Assembly (NCBI GenBank): GCA_947178475.1
Contig: CAMWYM010000006.1
Coordinates: 1 to 54,425 of the forward strand
Direction: 5' to 3'
DNA length: 54,425 nt
From: an uncultured Clostridium sp.
GTDB lineage: Bacteria; Bacillota; Clostridia; Lachnospirales; Lachnospiraceae
Shown: one piece after another, positions 1-10,090 of the stretch
Position numbering within the stretch: the first letter of the stretch is position 1
How the letters are laid out: the number at the start of each line of letters is the position of its first letter
Position numbers and translations under genes: made by a program
Notes under the pieces: generated by a model
Told to the model about the DNA's origin: nothing
Seen by the model: the letters and a program-made list of their open reading frames with translations, nothing else
The model's database searches: none

Positions 1-12
1 GGATTCTACTGT

Positions 13-2433
13 CTATTCCTTTTGATCAGGAATCACCTTACTCAACACTTTGTACAAGGTATCTACATCCACCGGTTTTCCCAGATGCGCCTGCATTCCT
101 GCCTGCAGAGACTCCTCCACATCTTCATCATAGGTATCTGCCATCAACGCAATGATTGGGATTGTTTCCCCATCCTCCTTACCGGATATGCGAATACATC
201 TTGTCGCTTCTCTTCCGTCCATATATGGCATATGCACATCCATCAACACAGCATCATAGGTAAATGCCGGCTGGGATACAAATTGGATAACTGCCTTTCT
301 CCCGTTATCCACTGCATCAACAGTAAATCCGACTACCTCCAGCACTGCCCGAATGGCATCCCTTCCCATTTCACTATCCTCAGCAAACAGAATACGTCTG
401 CCTTTAAAATTACCTACCGTTGGTATCATCTTTTTCTTTGTCTGTTCACTCTGTACCTCCTCCTGCAATTCAAAAGGAATGGTGAAATAGACCTGAGTTC
501 CATTGGAATTGACATCCATGCCGATCTGACCACCCATTAGCTGAATCAACCGGGAAGCCAGCGACAAATCAAAATGCTGTTCCTCCACCACAGTATTTCC
601 CTCATCCTGAGAAAACCCAAAAATACACTGCTTCATCTTTTCCGTCAGCCCATTACCGGTGTCCTCAAGAATAAATCGTATAAACACTCTTTTGCTATCC
701 ACTGCCACCTGTCTGGCAGTAAGCCTGATTACTCCAGAAATCGGGGTGTAGGAAATGGCATTGTTTATCAGGTAAAGCAACGCCTGCTGCAGCCGAATCT
801 GATCGCCCAACAGTCTGCTGTACCTGCAAAAGGAGTTGACGGTAAACTGTACATTCTTCTTTTCTATTCTCTCTCTCACTGTCACATCGATACGATTCAA
901 GAAAGACTCCAAACGAAACGGCTGCTTTGCAATGGTAATTGCATCGTCGTCTACCCTCATCACCTGTAAAAGGGAATCCATCACCTGCATCATATGTGCC
1001 GCATAATCGTCAATATCCGAAAGACATTCTAAAAGTCTGCTCTCATCCTTGTAGGTCTGCCTTGCTACACTGGACATACTGATAATCCCGCTCATCGGAG
1101 TTCGTATTTCATGGGAGATATTTGCCAGAATCTGCCCTTTAAGCTCCGCTGAGGATTTTGCCGCCATCAGACTCTCTCTCATTTGCCGATATTCTTCAAT
1201 CTGATTGCTTCGCACCTGCTCCACATCCTGAAACAAAATATATGCCATTACCTCTTTGTTAATATTCTGCTCAAATAAAATATTTCCATTCATACAATGA
1301 TATGTACCTTCATGTGTCCGATAGCGGAAATCAATCTCCTTTTTCTGCTCCCCGTTCATGTATGCATTCTGCAAAAAATTGATATCAAAGCACTCCAGAA
1401 ATTTCTGTTTATCATCTAAATGTATCTTAGAAAGCCACTTTAACACAAAGTCCATACTATAGGATCTCTTATTGTCCATATCCTCCTTGAACAAATCATA
1501 AAATGTATCTCTCCGCAGTTCCACCGCAATCATATCTTTAAACAGGCTCTTCATGGCAAAAATGGATTTACGGTCAATGAATCGCCTCTTCTTCAGCTTA
1601 TAGTCTGGAGTATCCATCTGCAGTGTAATAACATAAGCATCCTTATTCTCCTCCGTTTTCACCTTTGTTCCGCTGAAATAAAAGGAATCCTCCAAATATG
1701 GAATATACATATGCCGCTCTGTCATCTCGTGCAGCTTAAGCTTTCGCAACGGACATTCTGCGCACACGGAATCACAGCCCTGTATTACCTGATAGCAGTA
1801 GTCTCCCATCTGAATGTTAGGATACCTCTCTTTTGCATATTGGTTGAGATACAAAATCCTGTACTCCTCGTCCATCATGCACATAATAGTTTTGGTCATA
1901 AGCCCCTCCATCTTAAAGAGCTTCCAATCACTCTCCCCAACGATATCCTTAAAAAACTGTTTTAACAGCATTTCATTCATCAGCTTCATCAGAACATGCA
2001 GAGAATTGATATCCTCGTCCGACAATTGCTTGATATTCTCCCAGCCCGATACAATGTAGCCCACTACATTACCGTGATTCGTCATCCGGTATTCCACAAC
2101 TGCCTCATAACCAATTTTTTGATATATCTGTTTCTCTTCTGACGGCAGTACTGTCGTAGCTCTTGCCACAAACAAATCTTCCTCGTCAAAATGATAATAC
2201 TCTTCTACAAATTTGATATAATCCCCAAGAGAAATGTCTCTTTTCTTTCCCTGGCTTTCCCATTCATAAGTAATCTCCGGCTCCATTATCTCCTCTTCGC
2301 AGTGAATGATATACATACTGTCAATTTCCAACTCATTGATAATATGCTCCATTGTCCGCTCAATTCCCTTAGAAATGGAAGAGCTATGTACTAAATCCTC
2401 AATTACATCTACATTTAATAACCCCATAATCAC
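13..2433 (-). CDS. Hybrid sensor histidine kinase/response regulator, soluble
   Basis: An 806-residue hybrid kinase expected to autophosphorylate and pass phosphate to its own receiver. Residues about 1-155 look like a GAF-type sensor fold; about 165-290 is a PAS-like region with a Cys cluster (GCDSVCAECPL); a second PAS-like segment runs to about 410. The dimerisation/phosphoacceptor motif NISHEIRTPMSG lies near residue 445, followed by a HATPase domain (N-box NNAISYTP, G-box DTGNGL) and a C-terminal receiver with acidic pocket FAEDSE and phosphoacceptor in LMDVHMPYMDG. No membrane segment is visible, so the signal should be cytoplasmic; the Cys cluster might bind metal or sense redox state (inference). 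It is transcribed divergently from potA and no cognate output gene is adjacent. Start is either of two close ATGs (M1 or M3). Confidence 0.9.
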   Translation of the reverse strand: MIMGLLNVDVIEDLVHSSSISKGIERTMEHIINELEIDSMYIIHCEEEIMEPEITYEWESQGKKRDISLGDYIKFVEEYYHFDEEDLFVARATTVLPSEEKQIYQKIGYEAVVEYRMTNHGNVVGYIVSGWENIKQLSDEDINSLHVLMKLMNEMLLKQFFKDIVGESDWKLFKMEGLMTKTIMCMMDEEYRILYLNQYAKERYPNIQMGDYCYQVIQGCDSVCAECPLRKLKLHEMTERHMYIPYLEDSFYFSGTKVKTEENKDAYVITLQMDTPDYKLKKRRFIDRKSIFAMKSLFKDMIAVELRRDTFYDLFKEDMDNKRSYSMDFVLKWLSKIHLDDKQKFLECFDINFLQNAYMNGEQKKEIDFRYRTHEGTYHCMNGNILFEQNINKEVMAYILFQDVEQVRSNQIEEYRQMRESLMAAKSSAELKGQILANISHEIRTPMSGIISMSSVARQTYKDESRLLECLSDIDDYAAHMMQVMDSLLQVMRVDDDAITIAKQPFRLESFLNRIDVTVRERIEKKNVQFTVNSFCRYSRLLGDQIRLQQALLYLINNAISYTPISGVIRLTARQVAVDSKRVFIRFILEDTGNGLTEKMKQCIFGFSQDEGNTVVEEQHFDLSLASRLIQLMGGQIGMDVNSNGTQVYFTIPFELQEEVQSEQTKKKMIPTVGNFKGRRILFAEDSEMGRDAIRAVLEVVGFTVDAVDNGRKAVIQFVSQPAFTYDAVLMDVHMPYMDGREATRCIRISGKEDGETIPIIALMADTYDEDVEESLQAGMQAHLGKPVDVDTLYKVLSKVIPDQKE

Positions 2434-2535
2434 ACAACTTCTTTTCTCTTATTGTATTAAGTCCAAATCTTCAACATCTGTAAGACCTGAATTACAAGGA
2501 TAATTGTACCATATTTTTTTAATTGTGTAAATCGC

Positions 2536-2563
2536 TTGACTTCACTAATAAAATCGGTATAAT
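2536..2563 (+). promoter_or_regulatory. Sigma-A-type promoter of the pot operon
   Basis: TTGACT at 2536-2541 and TATAAT at 2558-2563, spaced by 16 bases, about 45 bases upstream of potA. The potA ribosome site AAAGGAGG lies at 2589-2596. Confidence 0.75.
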
Positions 2564-2606
2564 AGCCTTGTTGTCTATTCTTATTTTTAAAGGAGGACCT
2601 TGATAC

Positions 2607-3680
2607 ATGGCAAACAGACTGATTGATCTTGTGGATATCTCCAAATCCTACAATGATAACCTGGTATTGGATGAGTTTAATTTATATATACGCGAAAATG
2701 AATTTTTAACCCTGCTGGGTCCCTCAGGCTGTGGAAAAACGACAACACTCCGGATTATCGGCGGATTTGAGCAGCCCGATACCGGAAAGGTCATGTTTGA
2801 CGGCAAGGATATTACCTCTCTGCCTCCAAACAAGCGTCAGCTAAATACCGTGTTTCAAAAATACGCTCTCTTTACCCATATGACCATTGCAGAAAATATC
2901 GCCTTTGGGCTTAAATTGAAAAACAAAAGCCGGACATATATTGAGGACAAAATCAAGTACGCACTGAAGCTGGTCAATCTGGACGGCTACGAAGATAGAA
3001 ATCCAGACTCTCTAAGCGGCGGACAGCAGCAGCGGATTGCCATTGCCCGCGCCATAGTGAATGAGCCTAAAATTTTATTATTGGATGAGCCTCTAGGTGC
3101 TCTGGATTTAAAACTCCGTCAGGATATGCAATACGAGTTAATCCGTCTCAAAAATGAGCTGGGCATAACCTTTATCTATGTAACCCATGACCAGGAGGAG
3201 GCCCTTACCATGAGCGATACCATTGTGGTCATGAATCAGGGCTATATCCAGCAGATTGGCACTCCTGAAGACATTTATAACGAGCCACAGAATGCCTTTG
3301 TTGCGGATTTTATCGGCGATAGTAACCTGATTGATGCCGTGATGTTGGAAGACCGTCTGGTTTCTTTTATGGACACAAAATGGCAGTGTGTAGACGAGGG
3401 CTTCGGGAATAACACCCCGGTGGATGTGGTTATCCGCCCGGAGGATGTAGTGTTATGCAAACCAGAAGAGGGGACCATTTCCGGCAAGGTCACCCATGTC
3501 ATCTTTAAGGGAGTCCACTACGAAATGGAAGTCCTGGCAGGTGGTTTTGAGTGGCTGGTACATTCCACCGTCATGCACCCGGTTGGCGAGAAGGTCGGAC
3601 TAACTGTGGATCCTTTTAATATTCAAATAATGAATAAACCGGAATCCGAGGATGAGGAGGCAGCTTACATTGAAGAATAA
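2607..3680 (+). CDS. potA: Spermidine/putrescine ABC transporter, ATP-binding protein
   Basis: ATPase subunit of a polyamine importer. It has Walker A GPSGCGKT (residues 38-45), Q-loop at VFQK (about 82-85), signature LSGGQ (136-140), Walker B LLLDEP (157-162) and switch His in VTHD (H194). Past residue 240 is the regulatory OB-type (TOBE) domain typical of PotA and other CUT1-type ATPases; total length 357 is normal. It begins at ATG 10 bases after a strong AAAGGAGG and ends inside the start region of potB, so translation is probably coupled. Assignment to polyamines rests on the neighbouring PotB- and PotC/PotD-like proteins. Confidence 0.95.
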   Translation: MANRLIDLVDISKSYNDNLVLDEFNLYIRENEFLTLLGPSGCGKTTTLRIIGGFEQPDTGKVMFDGKDITSLPPNKRQLNTVFQKYALFTHMTIAENIAFGLKLKNKSRTYIEDKIKYALKLVNLDGYEDRNPDSLSGGQQQRIAIARAIVNEPKILLLDEPLGALDLKLRQDMQYELIRLKNELGITFIYVTHDQEEALTMSDTIVVMNQGYIQQIGTPEDIYNEPQNAFVADFIGDSNLIDAVMLEDRLVSFMDTKWQCVDEGFGNNTPVDVVIRPEDVVLCKPEEGTISGKVTHVIFKGVHYEMEVLAGGFEWLVHSTVMHPVGEKVGLTVDPFNIQIMNKPESEDEEAAYIEE

Positions 3681-4491
3681 ACGGACGAAATGGCTTGCTA
3701 TGCCTTTTACAATTTGGTCTGTCATTTTTATCCTGATTCCGCTGTTCATGATTTTTTACTACGGCTTTGTGGATTCCTCCGGTCAGGTGACTCTGGAAAA
3801 TATACGTGCCATCACTCAGACAGAACATTTAAAGGCACTGGGACTGTCAATACTGCTCTCTCTGATCGCCACAGTTATCTGTCTGCTTTTGGCGTATCCA
3901 CTGGCAATGATTCTGTCCCGTTTAGGTGTCAACAAGAACAGCTTTATCGTCCTGCTCTTTATTCTCCCTATGTGGATGAATTTTCTGCTGAGAACTCTTG
4001 CATGGCAGACCTTGTTGGAGAAAAACGGTGTGATCAACTCCATTTTATCCTTTTTTCATCTGCCTGCTATTAATATCATTAACACCTCTTATGCTATTGT
4101 GCTGGGCATGGTCTACAATTTTCTACCCTTTATGGTACTGCCCATCTACAATTCTTTAGTAAAGCTGGATAAAGATGTTATCAATGCCGCAAGAGATTTG
4201 GGAGCAAACGGTTTTCAAACCTTTATAAAGGTAATCTTTCCACTGACACTGCCCGGGGTAATAAGTGGAATTACCATGGTATTCATCCCTGCACTCACCA
4301 CCTTTGTTATCTCCAATCTGTTGGGAGGCAGCAAGGTTTTACTGATTGGCAATGTTATCGAGCAGGAATTTACACAGGCGGGTAACTGGAATTTGGGAAG
4401 CGGGCTTTCTCTGGTTATGATGCTCTTTATTGTAATCAGCATGGCTGCCTCCGCTATATTTGATAAGGACGGGGAGGGTAATCTATTCTAA
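3670..4491 (+). CDS. potB: Spermidine/putrescine ABC transporter permease
   Basis: First membrane subunit of the polyamine importer, with about six hydrophobic segments. The permease EAA-type loop appears as [17 protein letters not shown], the segment that contacts the ATPase. I place the start at TTG 3670, because GAGGAGG (3654-3660) sits 9 bases upstream and overlaps the potA tail; an in-frame ATG at 3652 would have no ribosome site. The potA stop (3678-3680) lies just inside, so the two genes overlap by 11 bases. The stop codon shares one base with the potC ATG (TAATG). About 273 residues, normal for the family. Confidence 0.92.
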   Translation: MKNKRTKWLAMPFTIWSVIFILIPLFMIFYYGFVDSSGQVTLENIRAITQTEHLKALGLSILLSLIATVICLLLAYPLAMILSRLGVNKNSFIVLLFILPMWMNFLLRTLAWQTLLEKNGVINSILSFFHLPAINIINTSYAIVLGMVYNFLPFMVLPIYNSLVKLDKDVINAARDLGANGFQTFIKVIFPLTLPGVISGITMVFIPALTTFVISNLLGGSKVLLIGNVIEQEFTQAGNWNLGSGLSLVMMLFIVISMAASAIFDKDGEGNLF

Positions 4492-6416
4492 TGAGAAAAT
4501 TTTTTGAACGGTTTTATATTGCAATTATATTTATCTTTCTCTATGCCCCCATTGTCATCCTTATGGTGCTTTCCGTAAACAACAGCCGTACCAGAGTCAA
4601 TTGGGACGGCTTTACCGGCAAATGGTATGTGGCTCTATTTCAGAACGATTCCATTATGCAGGCTCTATATAATACATTATTTATCGCAATCGTATCCTCC
4701 CTGGCAGCCACAGTAATCGGTACCGTCACCTGCATTGCCCTAAACAGCATGAAGGTCCGGCTTCGTACCACTCTGCTTGGCATCAACAACATTCCAATGC
4801 TGAATGCTGATATTGTCACCGGCATCTCTCTTATGCTGCTCTTTATCAGTCTGGGCATCCGACTTGGCATGGGGACAATACTTCTGGCACATATCACCTT
4901 TAATATTCCCTATGTCATTTTAAATGTGATGCCAAAATTCAGACAACTTAATCCAAACACCTACGAAGCTGCACTGGATCTTGGTGCTTCCCCGGTATAT
5001 GCCTTCTTCAAGGTGGTTTTTCCCGACATTCTTCCCGGTGTACTGTCCGGATTTTTAATGGCTTTCACTATGTCAGTAGACGATTTTATCATTACACATT
5101 TTACAAAGGGAGCAGGTGTGGATACCCTTTCAACAAAGATTTATACAGAAGTCCGCAAGGGCATTAAACCGGAAATGTATGCACTGTCCACAATCATTTT
5201 TGCCACCGTATTCGTCCTGCTGATGATTGCAAACCTGATGCCGGCATGGAAGGAGCACCAGACCGCCAGACGGAACCAATCCATTCTCAGACACAAAAAG
5301 GCACATCCGGATGAACACAGGCTGACGAATACTCTCCTACACAACAAAAAGACACGAAAGATTATCCTCTTGTCCCTTACTGCTCTGATTGCCATCGTTA
5401 CCCTGATTGCACGACATCGGATTATCTCTGTAAAAGAAAACAACAATCAGGTCATTGTATATAATTGGGGAGAATATCTGGACCCTGAAATTCTCAAAAT
5501 GTTTACTGAGGAAACAGGAATTGAAGTTATCTACGACGAGTACGAAACCAACGAAACCATGTATCCCAAAATCGAGGCCGGTGCAGCAGAATATGATCTT
5601 GTATGCCCCTCTGATTATACCATTCAAAAAATGATTGAAAAGGACTTGCTGGCAGAAATTAATTTTGACAATATTCCTAACATCAAAAATATTGATGCAA
5701 ATTTTATGCAGCAATCCACGGAATTTGACCCGGGAAACAAATACAGTGTTCCTCACTGTGTCGGCACTGTCGGCATCCTCTATAATAAAACCATGGTGGA
5801 TGAACCCATCGATTCATGGAATGTGCTTTGGGATGAGCGTTATGCTGACAGCATACTGATGCAGGATTCTGTAAGGGATGCATTTATGGTAGCTCTTAAA
5901 CGTCTGGGATACTCGATGAATTCTACAGACGAGCAGGAATTGACTCAGGCACGTGACTCACTAATCGAACAAAAACCATTGACCCAGGCATATGTAGTTG
6001 ATCAGGTCAGGGATAAAATGATTGGAAATGAGGCAGCCATCGGCGTTATATACTCTGGTGAGGCCATCTATGCCCAAAACGAAAATCCCGATTTGGAATA
6101 TGTCATCCCAAAAGAGGGAACCAATGTGTGGATTGACTCCTGGTGCATTTTAAAGGATGCCCCCAACAAGGAAAATGCGGAAAAATTTATCAATTTCCTC
6201 TGTCGTCCGGAAATTGCACTGATGAACTTTGAATACATTACCTATTCCATACCAAATACCGAGGGCCGCAAGTTAATCGAAGACGAAGCTATCCGCAACA
6301 GCGAAATTGCGTTTCCCGATTTGTCTCAATATGAACATCTGGAAACTTTCCAGTACTTAGGCAGCGAGACAGAGAAAATATACAACGCATTTTGGAAAGA
6401 AGTAAAATCAAAGTGA
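4491..6416 (+). CDS. potCD: PotC-PotD fusion: polyamine permease plus substrate-binding domain
   Basis: A 641-residue fusion. Residues 1-255 form a PotC permease with about six membrane segments and an EAA-type loop (EAALDLGASPVYAFFKVVFP). After a Lys/Arg/His-rich cytoplasmic linker, an extra membrane segment at about 290-308 leads to an external PotD domain (about 320-641) starting VIVYNWGEYLDPEI, the usual N-terminus of mature PotD. The binding protein is therefore tethered to the transporter rather than made as a free lipoprotein, and no separate potD is seen. It starts on the last base of potB. Its 3' end overlaps the convergent phosphatase gene by 9 bases. Such fusions exist in some Firmicutes; polyamine specificity is inferred from similarity. 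Confidence 0.93.
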   Translation: MRKFFERFYIAIIFIFLYAPIVILMVLSVNNSRTRVNWDGFTGKWYVALFQNDSIMQALYNTLFIAIVSSLAATVIGTVTCIALNSMKVRLRTTLLGINNIPMLNADIVTGISLMLLFISLGIRLGMGTILLAHITFNIPYVILNVMPKFRQLNPNTYEAALDLGASPVYAFFKVVFPDILPGVLSGFLMAFTMSVDDFIITHFTKGAGVDTLSTKIYTEVRKGIKPEMYALSTIIFATVFVLLMIANLMPAWKEHQTARRNQSILRHKKAHPDEHRLTNTLLHNKKTRKIILLSLTALIAIVTLIARHRIISVKENNNQVIVYNWGEYLDPEILKMFTEETGIEVIYDEYETNETMYPKIEAGAAEYDLVCPSDYTIQKMIEKDLLAEINFDNIPNIKNIDANFMQQSTEFDPGNKYSVPHCVGTVGILYNKTMVDEPIDSWNVLWDERYADSILMQDSVRDAFMVALKRLGYSMNSTDEQELTQARDSLIEQKPLTQAYVVDQVRDKMIGNEAAIGVIYSGEAIYAQNENPDLEYVIPKEGTNVWIDSWCILKDAPNKENAEKFINFLCRPEIALMNFEYITYSIPNTEGRKLIEDEAIRNSEIAFPDLSQYEHLETFQYLGSETEKIYNAFWKEVKSK

Positions 6417-7025
6417 GTAGAATATCTTTGTCTCATCAAGCACCTGGTATCCGCCTTCGTCCAGCCTTACCATAATAACATTGCAGTTTTTCTGCAATCC
6501 TCCTGACCAATATTGGTCAATTCCATGCTGCTTTATATGACACATAATAGCCTTATTCAAAGCTCCGTGAGCAACTATGATAATACGCTCCAGCTCCCTT
6601 GCCTGGGGCTCTACCACCTCTTTCATAAAGTCAGCTGCACGCTCGCAAATATGCTCCAGCGTTTCACCGTTCTCCGGTGCCCGGTATAAATCCGGACGCT
6701 TAAAGAAATGGTGAAACGCATCGCTCTCATCACTCAGCAATTTTGAAAAATTCTTACCCTCATTAACACCAAAGCATAGCTCTCTAAGCCGGTCATCCCT
6801 GATTATCGGAATATTGCGGTGTCCTCGAATCAGGCACGCCGTCTCATAAGCACGAATCAGCGGAGAGCTGTATATTTTGTCAAAATGTACATCCTCCAGA
6901 TTTTCACCGGTTTCCCCAGCCAATGCCCGTCCATTTTCACTCAGTTCAATATCTGCACTTCCCTGCAGCAGCTTATTGGCATTCCATACGGTTTCCCCAT
7001 GTCGTATAATATAAATCTCCATCAT
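6408..7025 (-). CDS. Histidine phosphatase family protein (phosphoglycerate-mutase-like)
   Basis: A 205-residue member of the histidine phosphatase superfamily. The catalytic phospho-His motif IIRHGET is at residues 6-12, the conserved Glu/Arg region appears as LRELCFGVNEG near 82, and the second catalytic His is in IVAHGALN near 150. Substrate cannot be told from sequence; relatives include cofactor-dependent phosphoglycerate mutases, alpha-ribazole phosphatases (CobC) and broad phosphatases. There are no cobalamin genes nearby to favour CobC. The gene is monocistronic in appearance and overlaps the end of potCD tail-to-tail, which may produce convergent transcripts. Confidence 0.9.
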   Translation of the reverse strand: MMEIYIIRHGETVWNANKLLQGSADIELSENGRALAGETGENLEDVHFDKIYSSPLIRAYETACLIRGHRNIPIIRDDRLRELCFGVNEGKNFSKLLSDESDAFHHFFKRPDLYRAPENGETLEHICERAADFMKEVVEPQARELERIIIVAHGALNKAIMCHIKQHGIDQYWSGGLQKNCNVIMVRLDEGGYQVLDETKIFYSL

Positions 7026-7108
7026 TTATTCTCCCAAAAAATTCGGGCAGGCATTTCCAAAAGCCCACCCAAACATAATCCATTCCAAATTAGAGTCCTT
7101 TTTCACTC

Positions 7109-9373
7109 TTACATCTCGTAATACAATAAATTCTCCTTTAAATCCGCTGTAATCTCACCACCGGCCTTTTTGTATTTTTCATATATACTGTTAAATCTCT
7201 GTAGCTTTTTGGCAGCCTCTACCTCGAATTTTGAGATAGATGCCTGATAAACCGGATTGGATTTCAGCCCGTTACGCACAGATTTTGCAAACGGACAATA
7301 GCGAACCAAAATATCCCTGGATACCTTATTTAACCGGAAGCTCCCTCTAGATTCAAATTTAATCCAGCTTATATAATCTTTCATAAATACCTCGCGGTAA
7401 TTATTCTTTGCACGAATCAAATCACTCTTCAGCTTCTCCTTAGCGTCTGCAGACAAATCATGGTTCTTGCGATAAAATTGGAGATAGGTACAATACTCAG
7501 CTGTAAGGGACTTTTCCCGAACATCATTCCAATGTACTCCCTGTATCTTCCGACACATTTCCCAACGGAACCATCCAACAGCATTAAGCATCAGGTCGTC
7601 CATATCCAATGCCGTGAAAATCGGGAACATAATTCTTCCCGGTGTATCACTTTTCACACTGGCCGTCTCCTGCCACATGGTAACTCTGGTTCCCGCATTC
7701 GGCATTAAAATCATATCCGGCAGAACCTCTTTCATTAATCTCTCTACATTGATTCCTCTATCCGGGTCAGAGAACACTACCTCACGGTAAAATGCGGAAT
7801 AGTCAACCTTTCTTATCTCATTGAGCGCATTCTCCAGCTTTTCTGCTGTAACCAGCATTTTATCTATGGTATTCAGCAGGTCACTTTTGCACAGAATAGG
7901 ACAAAATGTGCTTATTTTACCATAGGTTATCTTATTAACGGAAGCAAACATATTCCTGATTTCAAATTCAACCTTCTTTTCTCTGTCCTGCAAATCTTCC
8001 TTAGCCTGCTCCGCCGTGAGTTCACCTCTTTTACACTGGTCGGCAAGAAATGCCGGATAATCCAAATCAAACTCATTCTTAGACGGTTCCTTCCTGCCCT
8101 TATAAATGCACTTCAGCCACCGGTAAATGGTATAAATCCGCTCCGATTGACAGATATCAAGATGGGCAGTCAAATCATACAATGCCTTTGCATTTTCCTC
8201 TCCCACAAAGGAGACATCCATAAATCCAAAATTTAAAAACATTTCCAAAATAGGTGTCAGCGTACTCTCATCCTTCACTGCCCGTATAAATACCTTATAA
8301 TATATGTCATAATAGACCGCTGTTATTTTCTTTCTCATGGCATATGCATCACCGGTAGTGGAGGTCATATCCGGAAGGTCTCTATAGCCCTCAATCATTG
8401 TACACAGATCGTGCGCCTCATCATCACTGTATCCCGCATACTCCAAAATATGTCCGAGGCAATCCTCCTGCATGATGTCGATTTCTTTCCGGGCAGGACT
8501 TATTCCATCAACAGTTCCTCCGCCAAACTCATAATTCTTATATTCGTTATATCTTCTGCTTAATGTCCTTATATTATATATATTTAACTTGTTGGCAGCC
8601 TTGACAATTAAATTGATTTCCTTCGTAACCGGTTCAATATCATATTTCTTGGCATACATTTTTATTGCCAAATCAAAGAAGAGTTCAAACAGATCACTCC
8701 CGGCCTCGGCAATCAATATATCCTTGTTATAGGATAAATATGCTTCCATCTCTCCAATACCCTGAGTAAAACGCCGCATCTGCGCCGCAGCCTCCATAAT
8801 GACACCTACTGTCATACTGTCATCCTTTTCCATCAGCTGCAGATACTCCTGCAGATATCTCTTCACAATACTATTGCTGTTATTTACTTCCCATTCCTCC
8901 GCTCTATGGTGCATCTCTAACGGATTGAAATGCTCCTTCTTGGAAAAACTCTGCTCCTCTACCTTATACTTTGCACAAAAAGTTTTATAGTCATTATAGG
9001 TTGTCTCTACAAAAGTATGGAACTGACTTGCCTTTGCAAACAGATTGGAATACAGACTCAGAAGCTGATGCCGTTGTTCAAGGGCTGAACGAAGAAAAAT
9101 ATTGCGGATCTTCTCCTGTCCGTTGGTAAGAATATTCTTTAAATCCGTCTCACTCTCACAGGTAAATCCGGCTAATACGGTATCCTCCGCTGCCACATAA
9201 TCACACATAAATATATCCTTTTCCAAAATACCGATAATGGCATTCTTACCCAGTGTAATTTCCGAAAAGCCGAAGCGTTGTACCACTACACCCTCCTGTA
9301 CCAGATACCAATATTTTACCTTGTCATTTTTCTTGGCTATAATCCTATCCCGTTGAACTTTTATTATTTCCAT
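7109..9373 (-). CDS. Large protein with cyclic-nucleotide-binding-like N-terminus, function unknown
   Basis: A 754-residue soluble protein. Residues about 1-85 resemble the beta-roll of a Crp/cAMP-binding domain (alternating strands YWYLVQEGVVVQRF, then TLGKNAIIGILE), but I do not see the full phosphate-binding cassette (GE...RAA), so ligand binding may be lost or altered. The remaining about 670 residues are mostly helical and charged and carry no motif I recognise; there is no helix-turn-helix, membrane segment or signal peptide. A clear ribosome site (AAAGGGG) precedes ATG 9373. It lies between a phosphatase gene and ung with no evident functional link. Similar large proteins are, as far as I know, limited to Lachnospiraceae-type clostridia; function is not known. 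Confidence 0.85.
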   Translation of the reverse strand: MEIIKVQRDRIIAKKNDKVKYWYLVQEGVVVQRFGFSEITLGKNAIIGILEKDIFMCDYVAAEDTVLAGFTCESETDLKNILTNGQEKIRNIFLRSALEQRHQLLSLYSNLFAKASQFHTFVETTYNDYKTFCAKYKVEEQSFSKKEHFNPLEMHHRAEEWEVNNSNSIVKRYLQEYLQLMEKDDSMTVGVIMEAAAQMRRFTQGIGEMEAYLSYNKDILIAEAGSDLFELFFDLAIKMYAKKYDIEPVTKEINLIVKAANKLNIYNIRTLSRRYNEYKNYEFGGGTVDGISPARKEIDIMQEDCLGHILEYAGYSDDEAHDLCTMIEGYRDLPDMTSTTGDAYAMRKKITAVYYDIYYKVFIRAVKDESTLTPILEMFLNFGFMDVSFVGEENAKALYDLTAHLDICQSERIYTIYRWLKCIYKGRKEPSKNEFDLDYPAFLADQCKRGELTAEQAKEDLQDREKKVEFEIRNMFASVNKITYGKISTFCPILCKSDLLNTIDKMLVTAEKLENALNEIRKVDYSAFYREVVFSDPDRGINVERLMKEVLPDMILMPNAGTRVTMWQETASVKSDTPGRIMFPIFTALDMDDLMLNAVGWFRWEMCRKIQGVHWNDVREKSLTAEYCTYLQFYRKNHDLSADAKEKLKSDLIRAKNNYREVFMKDYISWIKFESRGSFRLNKVSRDILVRYCPFAKSVRNGLKSNPVYQASISKFEVEAAKKLQRFNSIYEKYKKAGGEITADLKENLLYYEM

Positions 9374-9400
9374 GTCTATTTCCCCTTTCCCAAATCCATA

Positions 9401-10078
9401 TCATACATCCTCTATCTGCCAGTCAATGGGTTCTAAATCATGCTCTTGCAAAAATGCATTTGTCCTGCTAAAATGCCTGCAGCCAAAAAACCCCCTGTAT
9501 GCTGATAATGGACTTGGATGTGGTGCTTTTAATATTAAATGGTTCGGGTTGTTAAGCCGTGCTGCCTTGTTTTGTGCAGGCTTTCCCCATAGCAGAAACA
9601 CAATTGGACGGTTCTGCTCATTCAAAATATCCATAACTGCATCGGTAAACTGCTCCCAGCCGATTCCCTGATGTGAATTGGCCTGATGCGCCCGGACAGT
9701 CAGCACACTGTTTAACAAAAGTACTCCCTGCTCCGCCCATTTCACCAGATATCCATTATTTGGAATAGTACAGCCCAAATCATCATGCAGCTCTTTATAA
9801 ATGTTAACCAGTGACGGTGGAATCTCCACCTCAGGCTTTACGCTAAAGCAAAGTCCATGTGCCTGATTTACGCCATGATATGGGTCCTGTCCGATGATGA
9901 CGCATTTCACAGCACTCAACGGTGTCAAATGAAATGCATTGAAAATATCATCCGCAGGGGGAAAAATTGCCCTCCCGCTGCTATATTCCTGATTCACCTT
10001 TTCATACAGCTTCTTATAATATTCTTTTTTATATTCGGGCTTTAATGACAGCGCCCAATCATTTGTTATCGGTGGCAT
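9401..10078 (-). CDS. ung: Uracil-DNA glycosylase
   Basis: Family 1 uracil-DNA glycosylase, removing uracil from DNA at the start of base excision repair. The catalytic motif GQDPYHG is at residues 63-69 (activating Asp65), the uracil-pocket motif is present in GLCFSV, and the Leu-loop motif APHPSPLSAYRGFFGC is near residue 187. Length 225 is standard. I chose the second ATG (10078) because the AGGGAGG ribosome site abuts the first ATG (10084) with no spacing. It lies 12 bases downstream of the small gene at 10091-10474 and is probably co-transcribed with it. Confidence 0.97.
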   Translation of the reverse strand: MPPITNDWALSLKPEYKKEYYKKLYEKVNQEYSSGRAIFPPADDIFNAFHLTPLSAVKCVIIGQDPYHGVNQAHGLCFSVKPEVEIPPSLVNIYKELHDDLGCTIPNNGYLVKWAEQGVLLLNSVLTVRAHQANSHQGIGWEQFTDAVMDILNEQNRPIVFLLWGKPAQNKAARLNNPNHLILKAPHPSPLSAYRGFFGCRHFSRTNAFLQEHDLEPIDWQIEDV

Positions 10079-10090
10079 ATTCATCCTCCC

